Positions 42,497-49,835 of a stretch of 64,000 nt of DNA are shown here, piece after piece. The position numbers were made by a program, and so were the translations under genes. The notes under the pieces were generated by a model. The model ran no database searches and was not told the origin of the DNA. It was given only the letters and a program-made list of their open reading frames with translations. Within the stretch, counting starts at the first letter, position 1; each line of letters opens with the position of its first letter. The stretch lies in contig NZ_JAPDRH010000003.1 of NCBI RefSeq assembly GCF_040706555.1, positions 992,001 through 1,056,000 on the forward strand, read 5' to 3'. Origin of the DNA: Lentisalinibacter salinarum. Lineage in GTDB: Bacteria; Pseudomonadota; Gammaproteobacteria; Steroidobacterales; Woeseiaceae.

Positions 42497-42727
42497 ATGA
42501 GCGATCAGGTACATCAGGCGTTCGCGCACGAACTGAAGCGTCTGGAGAAACGTCTGGACGAGCTCGTGGCGGTCTGCAATCAGCTCCGCGAGGAGAACCG
42601 CTCGCTCCGCCACCGGCAGGACACGCTCATCGAAGAGCGCGCGAGCCTGCTGCAGAAAAACGAGCAGGTGCGTGCACGCGTCGAGGCCATGATCGGCCGG
42701 CTGAAATCCATGGAGCACGGCGCCTGA
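42497..42727 (+). CDS. ZapB-like coiled-coil protein (TIGR02449 family)
   Basis: 76 residues, almost entirely a coiled coil (HELKRLEKRLDELVAVCNQ, REENRSLRHRQDTLIEERA). The family is placed before zapA in many gammaproteobacteria and resembles the cell-division factor ZapB. It probably acts at the Z-ring with ZapA, encoded 38 bp downstream (inference from position). The ATG at 42497 directly follows a promoter, so the mRNA may be leaderless. Confidence 0.88.
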   Translation: MSDQVHQAFAHELKRLEKRLDELVAVCNQLREENRSLRHRQDTLIEERASLLQKNEQVRARVEAMIGRLKSMEHGA

Positions 42728-42765
42728 CGCCGCGCCCGGAACACGGCGGCAACGGATAAACGACG

Positions 42766-43080
42766 ATGGACGACATGTATGCCCACGTGAGCGTGCGTAT
42801 CCTGGAGAAGGAATACCAGGTATCGTGTCCGGCTAACGAGAAATCGGATCTGCTGGACAGCGCAGAGTTGCTCAACTCGAAGATGAAAGAGATCCGTGAC
42901 AGCGGCAAGGTTGTCGGTACGGATCGGATCGCCGTCATGGCAGCGCTGAACATGGCGAACGAACTGATCAAGGCGCGTGCCCGCGACGAGGCGCTCGAGG
43001 GTAACGTGGCCGGACGTATCAGGGCGCTGTCCGACAGAGTGGAGGCTGTGCTGGGCGACAGCCGGCAGTTCGACTTCTGA
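42766..43080 (+). CDS. zapA: Cell division protein ZapA
   Basis: 104 residues. Crosslinks FtsZ filaments. The globular head (HVSVRILEKEYQVSCPANE, LLDSAELLNSKMKEIRDSGK) and DRIAVMAALNMANELI are family features; the C-terminal half is a coiled coil. It is immediately followed by the 6S RNA gene, as in most gammaproteobacteria. Confidence 0.95.
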   Translation: MDDMYAHVSVRILEKEYQVSCPANEKSDLLDSAELLNSKMKEIRDSGKVVGTDRIAVMAALNMANELIKARARDEALEGNVAGRIRALSDRVEAVLGDSRQFDF

Positions 43081-43111
43081 ACCCGGGCCGCCGCGGGCGG
43101 TCATAGAACAG

Positions 43112-43308
43112 TTACGGCACCTCCTGCAGTGTTCGACATCGGCTGGGAAGCCTTTCGACCCTAACTATCAACGTCGGGGTCAAAAGCCTGAAGGCAACAT
43201 TGCGCAGATCCGCGATACGGCGGAAAGCCTGCGTTGTCTCGGCCGACCCCACCTTACGCTCTGGTTCGAGAGCGACGGCTGGTGACGGCACAGGCGGGAG
43301 GTGCCACC
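43112..43308 (+). ncRNA. ssrS: 6S RNA
   Basis: The zapA-ygfA gap is the conserved site of 6S RNA, which mimics an open promoter and sequesters sigma-70 RNA polymerase. The ends pair: GGCACCTCC at 43116-43124 is the exact complement of GGAGGTGCC at 43297-43305, and pairing extends three more positions inward with one G-T. That gives a ~190-nt rod with a largely self-complementary body, the normal size. Exact 5' and 3' ends are estimates. The ygfA start (43333) lies just beyond, so the two are likely co-transcribed. Confidence 0.85.
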
Positions 43309-43332
43309 TCTTTCCCTCAGGACAGGGCGCCG

Positions 43333-43920
43333 ATGCAGGCGGAGCGTGCAAGACACAGGCAAGCCGGACAGCGGGCCCGCCTCGCGCTCGATCACGCGGC
43401 GCGTGAGCATCATTCCGCCGCCATCTGCCGCCATCTCTCGCACAGCCCGCTCTGGCATGCCGCACGGCGTATCGGTCTGTACTTTGCCGCGGCTGCCGAA
43501 GTCGATGTGAGCGACCTCTTCGTGGAGGCGTTCGCTACTGGCCGCATGGTCCACGTACCCGTGGTCGGCGCGACCGGGCGCATGCACTTCGTCCGCCTGT
43601 CGCGGGACGCGTCTCTCGTACGCAACCGTTACGGCATCTGGGAACCCGAAGGCGCATTCGACGCAATCCCTGCGCGGCAACTCGACCTCGTCGTCGCACC
43701 GCTCGCCGCGTTCGACGATGCCGGGAACCGCATCGGCATGGGCGCCGGATACTACGACCGGTGCTTTGCCTTCCTGCGTCATCGCAGACACTGGCTGCAT
43801 CCGAAACTCGTCGGTGCAGCTTTCTCGTGTCAGCGAGTCGCCGCCATACCCGCCGCCGCATGGGACATTCCGCTGTTCGCAGCCGCAACCGAGAACGGCA
43901 TGCATCGCTTCCGACACTGA
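43333..43920 (+). CDS. 5-formyltetrahydrofolate cyclo-ligase (YgfA)
   Basis: 195 residues from ATG 43333; an upstream in-frame start would overlap the 6S RNA and is rejected. It converts 5-formyl-THF to 5,10-methenyl-THF with ATP. Features: RLALDHAAREHHSAAICRHL, IGLYFAAAAEVDVSDLF, MVHVPVVG, the PLP-like D-L-V-V-A-P-L-A-AFDDAGNRIGMGAGYYDR signature and CQRVAAIPAAAWDIPL. It lies in the conserved zapA-ssrS-ygfA order. Confidence 0.93.
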   Translation: MQAERARHRQAGQRARLALDHAAREHHSAAICRHLSHSPLWHAARRIGLYFAAAAEVDVSDLFVEAFATGRMVHVPVVGATGRMHFVRLSRDASLVRNRYGIWEPEGAFDAIPARQLDLVVAPLAAFDDAGNRIGMGAGYYDRCFAFLRHRRHWLHPKLVGAAFSCQRVAAIPAAAWDIPLFAAATENGMHRFRH

Positions 43921-43926
43921 CGTCGT

Positions 43927-43960
43927 ATCGATCACGTCGCATCGATCACATCGCATCGAT
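43927..43960 (+). repeat. 14-bp imperfect tandem repeat after ygfA
   Basis: ATCGATCACGTCGC (43927-43940), ATCGATCACATCGC (43941-43954) and a partial third ATCGATGG. It lies just after the ygfA stop and upstream of the histone-like gene. Function unknown. Confidence 0.8.
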
Positions 43961-44026
43961 GGCAGCGACGAACAACTTCATCGTTACCGCAATGCTGTTC
44001 ATGCAACAGTGCGCGTGTCTGGAAAC

Positions 44027-44058
44027 TTGCTGGAATTTTCAGTGTTTATGTATATACT
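44027..44058 (+). promoter_or_regulatory. Candidate sigma-70 promoter for the lysine-rich protein gene
   Basis: TTGCTG (44027-44032), 18-bp spacer, TATATA (44051-44056), within TGTATATACT. It stands out in a locally AT-rich stretch and leaves a leader of about 30 nt containing GGAG before the ATG at 44091. Confidence 0.6.
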
Positions 44059-44090
44059 CAACGCCGGGTACCCCGACACGGAGATGACAT

Positions 44091-44573
44091 ATGGCTACTA
44101 CAGCTAGATCGAAAAAGAAGACGACGCGAAAGAAGAAGACAGCGTCGAAGCGCAAGACGACTGCGCGTAAGGCACCGGCAAGGAAGAAGGTGTCGAAGAA
44201 GAAGACCACTGCGCGTAAGACGGCAGCGAAGAAAAAGCGCACCGTGAAGAAGAAGGCGACCAAGAAGAAAGCAACGAAGAAGAAAGCCGCCAAGAAGAAA
44301 GCCGCCAAGAAAAAGGCGACCAAGAAGAAGGCCACTAAAAAGAAAGCGACCAAGAAAAAGGCCGCCAAGAAAAAGCGGACCGTGAAGAAGAAGACCAAGA
44401 AGAAGGCGGCCAAGAAAAAGGCCGCTAAAAAGAAGGCAACCAAGAAGAAGGCTGCCAAGAAAAAGCGGACCGTGAAGAAGAAGACCAAGAAGAAGGCCTC
44501 TAAAAAGAAGGCCTCGAAGAAGAAGGCCAGCAGAAAGAAGGCTAGCAAGAAGAAGGCTAGCCGGAAGCGCTGA
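44091..44573 (+). CDS. Lysine-rich histone H1-like/AlgP-type DNA-binding protein
   Basis: 160 residues, over half of them lysine, with nearly all others A, T, R or S. It is a long run of KKKA and KKKAT/KKKAA pentapeptide-like repeats, with two copies of KKKRTVKKKTKKKA and a third KKKRTVKKKAT. The composition matches C-terminal tails of eukaryotic histone H1 and AlgP (AlgR3)/Hc1-type bacterial proteins, which bind DNA non-specifically and compact it. No folded domain is visible. The nucleotide repeat makes copy number likely to vary between strains. It has its own promoter; neighbours do not suggest a pathway. Confidence 0.85.
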   Translation: MATTARSKKKTTRKKKTASKRKTTARKAPARKKVSKKKTTARKTAAKKKRTVKKKATKKKATKKKAAKKKAAKKKATKKKATKKKATKKKAAKKKRTVKKKTKKKAAKKKAAKKKATKKKAAKKKRTVKKKTKKKASKKKASKKKASRKKASKKKASRKR

Positions 44574-44662
44574 GCGCAGTGGGAATCGGTAAGTAGCCCA
44601 GAGCCTTACCGGTCGCTGACACTCTCCGCAGGGAGCAGTGCGGCGACGGAATCCCGACTTGA

Positions 44663-44692
44663 GGAATGTGCCCGCTCCGGCGGGCACATTCC
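44663..44692. terminator. Perfect 13-bp hairpin upstream of rpiA
   Basis: GGAATGTGCCCGC (44663-44675) and GCGGGCACATTCC (44680-44692) are exact complements around a 4-nt loop. No T-run follows on either strand, so it may be a factor-assisted terminator for the histone-like gene, an RNA 3' stabiliser or a leader structure of rpiA. Confidence 0.45.
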
Positions 44693-44803
44693 GTTGGGGC
44701 ACGGGGATGGCGCGGTGACCGGGGCCGGTGGTACAAGAGGCCGGCAGAAGACGGCCGCCCCAGTGCCGATGTCACGGACAACGAAACAGAGCCGGGAACC
44801 GCA

Positions 44804-45463
44804 ATGGACCAGACAGAGAAGAAACGCCAGGCCGCCCGTGCGGCGCTTGAGTACATAGAGATGGGGACCGCCCTCGGCGTCGGCACGGGCTCCACGGTCA
44901 ACGAACTGATCGAGTTCCTGCCGGAACTAGCCGATCGCCTCACCAGTGTCGTGTCGAGTTCCAGCGAGACGACTCGGCGCCTGCAAGCCAAAGGCATCGA
45001 GGTCAGTGAACTGAACAGCGTCGGCGATCTGGACCTCTACATCGACGGCGCGGACGAGGCCACCAAACACTTCCACCTGACCAAAGGCGGTGGCGGGGCG
45101 CTCACGCGCGAGAAGGTGCTCGCCGCTGCCTCGCGCAAGTTCGTATGCATCATCGACGACTCGAAACTCGTCGGCATGCTCGGCGGTTTCCCGCTGCCCA
45201 TCGAGGTAATCCCGATGGCGCAGGCCTATATCGCACGGCAGATCATCCGCTATCGCGGACAGCCGATCTGGCGCGAGAACTTCGTGACCGACAACGGCAA
45301 CCACATCATCGACGTGCACAACCTCTCCATCGCCAATCCGGTGGAGATGGAGACGCGCTTCAATCAGCTGCCGGGCGTCGTAACAGCGGGCCTGTTCGCA
45401 CATCGACCCGCCGACGTGCTGCTGGTTGCAGGGCGCGACGGCGTGCGCACGATGCAGCGCTGA
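44804..45463 (+). CDS. rpiA: Ribose-5-phosphate isomerase A
   Basis: 219 residues from ATG 44804, the same length as E. coli RpiA. It interconverts ribose-5-P and ribulose-5-P. Features: MGTALGVGTGSTVNELIEFL (substrate loop), YIDGADEATKHFHLTKGGGGALTREKV with the acidic catalytic residues, and DNGNHIIDVHNL near the end. Frames that extend upstream through the hairpin are rejected. Rpe, the partner epimerase, is encoded at 49088-49765. Confidence 0.96.
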   Translation: MDQTEKKRQAARAALEYIEMGTALGVGTGSTVNELIEFLPELADRLTSVVSSSSETTRRLQAKGIEVSELNSVGDLDLYIDGADEATKHFHLTKGGGGALTREKVLAAASRKFVCIIDDSKLVGMLGGFPLPIEVIPMAQAYIARQIIRYRGQPIWRENFVTDNGNHIIDVHNLSIANPVEMETRFNQLPGVVTAGLFAHRPADVLLVAGRDGVRTMQR

Positions 45464-45481
45464 GCGCCCAAAAAAGACTGG

Positions 45482-45541
45482 CACCAAAAACAAAAGGGCC
45501 CCTGGCGGGGCCCTCTCGTATTTGGCTGGGGGACCAGGATT
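45482..45541. repeat. Orphan copy of the tRNA-Gln 3' end plus terminator (60 bp)
   Basis: Identical over all 60 bp to 45649-45708. On the reverse strand it contains the last ~19 nt of the tRNA-Gln (CCA end, acceptor 3' strand and part of the T arm), then the GGGCCCC hairpin and T-rich tail. It has no tRNA body attached. The 107 bp between the copies (45542-45648) contain a T-loop-like GGTTCGAAC and GC-rich palindromes but no gene. Confidence 0.92.
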
Positions 45542-45652
45542 GACTCGGGCCTTGCGGCCCTCGCCCTCCGGGCGGCTCGCTACGCTCGCCGTCTGTCGGC
45601 CCGCAGGCGGGCCTCGGTTCGAACAAAGGTCCTCATCCGCGAAGTCCCCACC

Positions 45653-45680
45653 AAAAACAAAAGGGCCCCTGGCGGGGCCC
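45653..45680 (-). terminator. Factor-independent terminator of rplM-rpsI-tRNA-Gln
   Basis: On the reverse strand, 9 nt after the tRNA CCA end, GGGCCCC-GCCA-GGGGCCC (45680-45663) is followed by TTTTGTTTTT. A standard intrinsic terminator. Confidence 0.9.
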
Positions 45681-45689
45681 TCTCGTATT

Positions 45690-45763
45690 TGGCTGGGGGA
45701 CCAGGATTCGAACCTGGGTTCTCGGAGTCAGAGTCCGATGTCCTACCGCTAGACGATCCCCCA
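45690..45763 (-). tRNA. tRNA-Gln (anticodon CTG)
   Basis: 74 nt including an encoded CCA. Reverse strand: acceptor TGGGGGA pairs with TCCCCCA; the anticodon arm is CGGAC-TCTGACT-CCG-type with anticodon CTG, reading CAG; the T arm is CCAGG-TTCGAAT-CCTGG. The T-at-position-1 acceptor (TGGGGGA) matches bacterial tRNA-Gln. It lies 23 bp after rpsI on the same strand and before a terminator. Confidence 0.95.
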
Positions 45764-45786
45764 ATAACCCTGTCGCGCGGCCGCGA

Positions 45787-46179
45787 TCAACGCTTCGAGA
45801 ACTGGGTGGCGCGGCGGGCCTTGCGCAGGCCGACCTTCTTGCGCTCCACTTCACGCGCGTCACGCGTCACGTATCCGGCCTTGCGGAGGCCGCTGCGCAG
45901 AGACTCGTCATACTCCATCAGCGCCCGCGTCAGGCCATGGCGGATGGCGCCGGCCTGGCCGGTGGTACCGCCGCCGATCACGGTCACGTCCACGTCGAAG
46001 CGATCGTCGAGCTTGGTCAGCTCGAGCGGCTGACGGACGATCATCCGGGCCGTCTCGCGCCCGAAGAACTGATCCAGCGGACGCTTGTTGACCGTGATCT
46101 TGCCCTCGCCGGGCTTCAGGAACACCCGGGCCGTGGAGGTCTTGCGTCGACCGGTACCGTAAAACTGCATGTCACTCAT
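45787..46179 (-). CDS. rpsI: 30S ribosomal protein S9
   Basis: 130 residues. It begins MQFYGTGRRKTSTARVF and ends RRATQFSKR, the basic C-terminus that contacts tRNA in the P site. GGGTTGQAGAIRHGLTRAL is the family block. 23 bp after rplM, as in nearly all bacteria. Start is at 46179 (MSDMQF) with GGGGAA upstream; the second ATG at 46170 is also possible. Confidence 0.97.
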   Translation of the reverse strand: MSDMQFYGTGRRKTSTARVFLKPGEGKITVNKRPLDQFFGRETARMIVRQPLELTKLDDRFDVDVTVIGGGTTGQAGAIRHGLTRALMEYDESLRSGLRKAGYVTRDAREVERKKVGLRKARRATQFSKR

Positions 46180-46202
46180 GTTCTATTCCCCGTGCCGACG
46201 GC

Positions 46203-46631
46203 TCAGATATCGAGCTCGATCGGCTGCTGTGCGCTGTGCTGATGCTCCGGGCCGGCATAGACCTTCAGCTTGCCCAGCATCTGCCGGCCGAGCCGGTTGC
46301 GGGGCAGCATGCCCTTCACCGCCGACTGGATGACCCGCTCGGGCGCCTTGTCCAGCATCTGCTCGAGAGAGCGGGACTTCAGGTTCCCGATGTAGCCGGT
46401 GTGGTGATGGTACATCTTGTCTTTCAGCTTGTTGCCGGTCACCCGCACCTTTTCGGCGTTTATGATAATGAGGTAGTCGCCGGTATCCACGTGGGGCGTG
46501 TATTCCGGCTTGTGCTTGCCACGCAACCGGCGCGCGACCTCGGTGGCGAGGCGGCCCAGTGTCTTGCCCGTGGCATCCACGACATACCAGTCGCGGCGGA
46601 CTTCGGCCGGTTTTGCAGAGAAGGTCTTCAT
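46203..46631 (-). CDS. rplM: 50S ribosomal protein L13
   Basis: 142 residues, the E. coli length. KTFSAKPAEVRRDWYVVDAT, GKTLGRLATEVARRLRGKH, GDYLIIINAEKVRVTG and MLPRNRLGRQM are diagnostic. First gene of rplM-rpsI-tRNA-Gln, with a ~125-nt leader from the promoter at 46764-46792. Confidence 0.97.
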   Translation of the reverse strand: MKTFSAKPAEVRRDWYVVDATGKTLGRLATEVARRLRGKHKPEYTPHVDTGDYLIIINAEKVRVTGNKLKDKMYHHHTGYIGNLKSRSLEQMLDKAPERVIQSAVKGMLPRNRLGRQMLGKLKVYAGPEHQHSAQQPIELDI

Positions 46632-46763
46632 CGACTGTTACTCGAATATAAAGTGACCGGAACTCAAAAGTGCCCGGTTTCTGTTGAAATCCGGCCCCCA
46701 GGGGGAGCCGCGAGCCGTCGGCGCGGCAGGAAAAATGCTCGTGCGGACGACGAAAAGCGCGAA

Positions 46764-46792
46764 ATTATAGCCTCCACGGCGGGGCGATGCAA
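46764..46792 (-). promoter_or_regulatory. Sigma-70 promoter for rplM-rpsI-tRNA-Gln
   Basis: On the reverse strand TTGCAT (46792-46787), 17-bp spacer and a perfect TATAAT (46769-46764). The predicted start leaves a leader of about 125 nt, long enough for a regulatory RNA structure. Confidence 0.8.
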
Positions 46793-46814
46793 CGCCGCCG
46801 CCGGCCCGGACGCC

Positions 46815-47528
46815 CTAGAAAGCGTACTCCAGCGACAGGGCCGTGAAGGTATCGGTCTTCTCGCTGCCCGCGGGAACCGTGGTATTGCGGCGAATGGTAT
46901 AGGAGGCCACCAGCGCCAGACCGCCCACCAGGCTGGCCTTGATCTCGCTGACGGACTCCATGAAGGTGTTCTCCGAGCCCGACTCGACGCTGAAGTTCTG
47001 GCCGAATTCCGCCGTCTCGCTGATCTGCCAGGTGTAGTCCAGCGCCCCGCGCAGAATCATCTCCTCCTCGGAGGTGCCGTCGCGCAGGTCCGACTGCCGG
47101 GCACCGGCGCCCACCTCGGCGTTCAGCGTGTGACGGTCGCTGTGGAGGATGCGGCGGCCGTAGCCGACGGACTCCGTGATCTGCTGATCGTAGCCGCTGA
47201 ACTTGTCCTTCTGCCAGCGGACGCGGCCGAAGACGTAGTCCGTCTCGCTGAAGCTGTATTCCGACTTCCACACGGCCTTGTAGGCTTCCGCGGTCGTCTC
47301 CTCCTCCTGCTGGGCACCCACCGCGGAGGCCTCCGCAACGTGATGCCAGCGGCCGGTGGTATAACCCACTTCCGCCCCGGCATTGACGCTCAGGCTGTCC
47401 GAATTGCCGCTGGTCGCCAGATAACCCAGGGTGACCTTGCCATCCCAGGGGCCCTCGTCCTCGGCGGCGAAGGCACTGCCGGCCGCCACCAGCACCAGCG
47501 GTGCCAGGATCCAAACTGCCCGTCTCAT
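46815..47528 (-). CDS. DUF481-family outer membrane protein (YdiY-like)
   Basis: 237 residues from ATG 47528 with GGAGCGAGGA upstream. A signal peptide ends near SAFAAED. The rest is amphipathic beta strand with aromatic residues (GKVTLGYLATSGNSDSLS at the start of the barrel, SLEYAF as the C-terminal strand ending in F), typical of outer-membrane barrels inserted by the BAM complex. YdiY of E. coli is described as acid-inducible; the exact role is unknown. Divergent from coq7. Confidence 0.88.
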   Translation of the reverse strand: MRRAVWILAPLVLVAAGSAFAAEDEGPWDGKVTLGYLATSGNSDSLSVNAGAEVGYTTGRWHHVAEASAVGAQQEEETTAEAYKAVWKSEYSFSETDYVFGRVRWQKDKFSGYDQQITESVGYGRRILHSDRHTLNAEVGAGARQSDLRDGTSEEEMILRGALDYTWQISETAEFGQNFSVESGSENTFMESVSEIKASLVGGLALVASYTIRRNTTVPAGSEKTDTFTALSLEYAF

Positions 47529-47689
47529 CGTCCTCGCTCCTGTTGATTCGTCGTGCGCCGGGGGAGCCGGCTGTGGCGGCGCCCCGGGTCTGCGGAGGCG
47601 AATGCTAGGCCAAACGGAACAAAAATGCACTCCTGATTCGAAGGGCTCGACGAAGCCGGACACGGGCGGGAACGCGCCCCGCCGCTTGC

Positions 47690-47695
47690 TATAAT
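47690..47695 (+). promoter_or_regulatory. Perfect -10 (TATAAT) six bases before the coq7 start
   Basis: TATAAT ends 6 nt before the GTG at 47702; no Shine-Dalgarno between. No clear -35. Consistent with a leaderless coq7 mRNA. Confidence 0.5.
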
Positions 47696-47701
47696 CCGGC
47701 C

Positions 47702-48343
47702 GTGAGCAACCGCGACCAGAGCCTTGCAGACCGCTTTATCGCGAGCGCCGACAATGCGCTGCGAACCCTGTTCGCACCGCCGGGCGGCAGCCGCCCCAAT
47801 CCGGGGGCGGACCGGCCGAAGGCGACGCTCTCTCCTGCCGAGGCGCGCCACGTGGCGGGGCTGATGCGGGTGAACCACTCGGGCGAGGTCGCCGCGCAGG
47901 GCCTGTATCAGGGGCATGCGGTCGTCGCGCGGGACCCGGCCGTGGCCGAGGAGATGCACCAGGCGGCCGAGGAAGAGACGGATCACCTGCGCTGGTGCGC
48001 GCAGCGGCTGCAGGAGCTGGACGCGGCACCCAGCCGGCTGGCGCCGTTCTGGTATGCCGGCGCCTGGACCATCGGCGCGCTGAGCGGACTGGCCGGCGAC
48101 CGCTGGAGCCTCGGTTTCATCGCGGAGACCGAGCGGCAGGTGGTCGAACACCTGAACGGACACCTGGACCGGCTGCCGGTCGAGGACGAACGCAGCCGGG
48201 CCATCCTGCAGCAGATGGCAGAGGAAGAGGCGGTGCACGGCGCCGCCGCCACGGAGTCCGGCGGCAGCCGCCTGCCCGCCCCGGTGCGCGGACTGATGCG
48301 GGCCACGGCGAAGGTGATGACCCGGACCGCCTACTGGTTCTAG
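47702..48343 (+). CDS. coq7: Coq7-type demethoxyubiquinone hydroxylase
   Basis: 213 residues, GTG start. A carboxylate-bridged di-iron enzyme that adds the C6 hydroxyl in late ubiquinone synthesis; replaces UbiF in many bacteria. Ligand segments NHSGEVAAQGLYQGHA, AEEETDHLRWCAQRL and AETERQVVEHLNGH (E/H ligands) with MAEEEAVHGAAA near the C-terminus are evident. Its presence together with ubiH and ubiI gives the three ring hydroxylations. Confidence 0.94.
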   Translation: MSNRDQSLADRFIASADNALRTLFAPPGGSRPNPGADRPKATLSPAEARHVAGLMRVNHSGEVAAQGLYQGHAVVARDPAVAEEMHQAAEEETDHLRWCAQRLQELDAAPSRLAPFWYAGAWTIGALSGLAGDRWSLGFIAETERQVVEHLNGHLDRLPVEDERSRAILQQMAEEEAVHGAAATESGGSRLPAPVRGLMRATAKVMTRTAYWF

Positions 48344-48421
48344 CGATGTGCCGGGGCCCCCGGCTTGCCCTTGTTGAGCGTCTGTCACAAAATAGCTGTT
48401 GGATCCAGCGAGGGGGCTCGA

Positions 48422-49069
48422 ATGCCAACGACAGCGAAGAATCTGAGCGACGTACCGGCCATCAACCGGTTCCTCAGCTACTGCCGCGTGCGCACCATCC
48501 CGTCGAAGACGGTGATGATCCACGCCGGCGACCTCCCCGACATCCTCTACTACATCGTCGACGGCTCGGTCGAGGTCATGATCGAGGACGAGGACGGCAA
48601 CGAGATGGTGCTGGCCTACCTCAACAAGGGGCAGTTCTTCGGCGAGATGGGCCTCTTCTACGAACAGCCGACGCGCAGTGCGTGGGTGCGCACCCGCACC
48701 GAGAGCGAGATCGCGGAGATGACCTACCCCCGCTTCCGCCAGATCGCCAGCGAGAGCCCGGGCCTGGTCTTCGAGCTGGCGACCCAGCTGGCCAGTCGGC
48801 TGGATCGCACCAACCGCAAGCTCGGTGATCTGGCCTTCGTGGACGTCACCGGCCGCGTCGCTCACGCCATCATGGATCTGTGCAACGAGCCGGATGCCAT
48901 GACACATCCCGACGGCATGCAGATAAAGGTCAGCCGCCAGGAACTCTCCCGTCTGGTGGGCTGCTCCCGCGAGATGGCCGGCCGGGTCCTGAAAGTGCTG
49001 GAGGAGCAGGGCCTGGTCTCTGCCAACGGCAAGACCATCGTCGTCTACGGCGCCCGGCCGAAACGCTAG
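48422..49069 (+). CDS. crp: cAMP receptor protein (Crp/Vfr)
   Basis: 215 residues from ATG 48422 with GAGGGGG upstream. The cyclic-nucleotide domain carries the phosphate cassette GQFFGEMGLFYEQPTRSAWVR with the R-S that binds cAMP. The C-terminal HTH is SRQELSRLVGCSREMAGRVLKVL, nearly the CRP/Vfr recognition helix. The R-S-A-W segment is reached three residues sooner than in E. coli CRP, a loop difference only. A half CRP-like site (TCACA) lies upstream in a possible autoregulatory region. Confidence 0.93.
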   Translation: MPTTAKNLSDVPAINRFLSYCRVRTIPSKTVMIHAGDLPDILYYIVDGSVEVMIEDEDGNEMVLAYLNKGQFFGEMGLFYEQPTRSAWVRTRTESEIAEMTYPRFRQIASESPGLVFELATQLASRLDRTNRKLGDLAFVDVTGRVAHAIMDLCNEPDAMTHPDGMQIKVSRQELSRLVGCSREMAGRVLKVLEEQGLVSANGKTIVVYGARPKR

Positions 49070-49087
49070 CCGTCCGCCGGCGGCGGT

Positions 49088-49765
49088 TCAGTCCGCCTTC
49101 CGGGCCTTCGCTATATTCTCTTTCATGGCGCGGATGGTCGCGGCGTAGTCCTCGCTGCCGAATATCGCCGAGCCCGCCACGAACGTATCGGCACCGGCGG
49201 CCGCCACCTCGCTGATATTGTCCACCTTCACGCCGCCGTCGACTTCCAGCCGGATCTCCCTGCCCGATTCATCGATGAGCCGGCGCACGGCGCGCAATTT
49301 CGTCAGCGCCTCCGGGATGAACTTCTGCCCGCCGAAACCGGGGTTCACCGACATGATCAGGATCATGTCCAGCTTGTCCATCACGTGCTCGAGCCACGAG
49401 AGTGGCGTGGCCGGATTGAACACCAGCCCGGCGCCGACGCCCTGCTCGCGGATCAGCGCGAGACTGCGGTCCACGTGACGCGAGGCCTCCGGATGGAAGG
49501 TGATGTAGCTCGCACCGGCCGCCGCGAAATCGGGGATCAGGCGATCCACGGGTTCCACCATCAGGTGGACGTCGATGGGCGCCGTCACGCCATAATTGCG
49601 CAGGGCCTCGCAGACCAGCGGGCCCACGGTCAGATTCGGCACGTAATGGTTGTCCATCACGTCGAAGTGGACCATACCGGCGCCGGCCGCGAGCACGGCG
49701 TCCACCTCTTCGCCGAGCCGGGCGAAGTCCGCCGACAGGATGGAAGGAGCGATCACGGGCTGCAC
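49088..49765 (-). CDS. rpe: Ribulose-phosphate 3-epimerase
   Basis: 225 residues from GTG 49765, the E. coli length, with GGAG 8 nt upstream. A longer GTG start at 49792 would add nine residues. Metal-ligand segments MVHFDVMDNHYVPNLT, IDVHLMVEP, NPGFGGQKF and LEVDGGVK are complete. It belongs to the pentose phosphate and Calvin pathways. Downstream of djlA on the same strand. Confidence 0.96.
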   Translation of the reverse strand: MQPVIAPSILSADFARLGEEVDAVLAAGAGMVHFDVMDNHYVPNLTVGPLVCEALRNYGVTAPIDVHLMVEPVDRLIPDFAAAGASYITFHPEASRHVDRSLALIREQGVGAGLVFNPATPLSWLEHVMDKLDMILIMSVNPGFGGQKFIPEALTKLRAVRRLIDESGREIRLEVDGGVKVDNISEVAAAGADTFVAGSAIFGSEDYAATIRAMKENIAKARKAD

Positions 49766-49835
49766 GACGCTGTCTCCGGTGTTGTGTGGCACGGCACTGT
49801 AGCCAAGCGCGCGCGCCGTGTATACCCGGCCCGCC

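Noticed and set aside
43234..43332. An upstream start for the ygfA gene
   Set aside because: That stretch is inside the 6S RNA; homologues begin near the ATG at 43333.
44150..44560. Repeat-like DNA that could be mistaken for a CRISPR array
   Set aside because: Repeats are coding, have no regular spacer and no cas genes are present.
44039..44702. Hydrophobic reverse-strand frames opposite the lysine-rich gene (repeats of FFLAAFFL)
   Set aside because: They are the complement of AAG lysine codons (CTT/TTC), not a membrane protein.
45542..45648. Possible second, decayed tRNA between the 60-bp repeats
   Set aside because: A GGTTCGAAC T-loop-like motif exists, but no acceptor, D or anticodon arms can be drawn.
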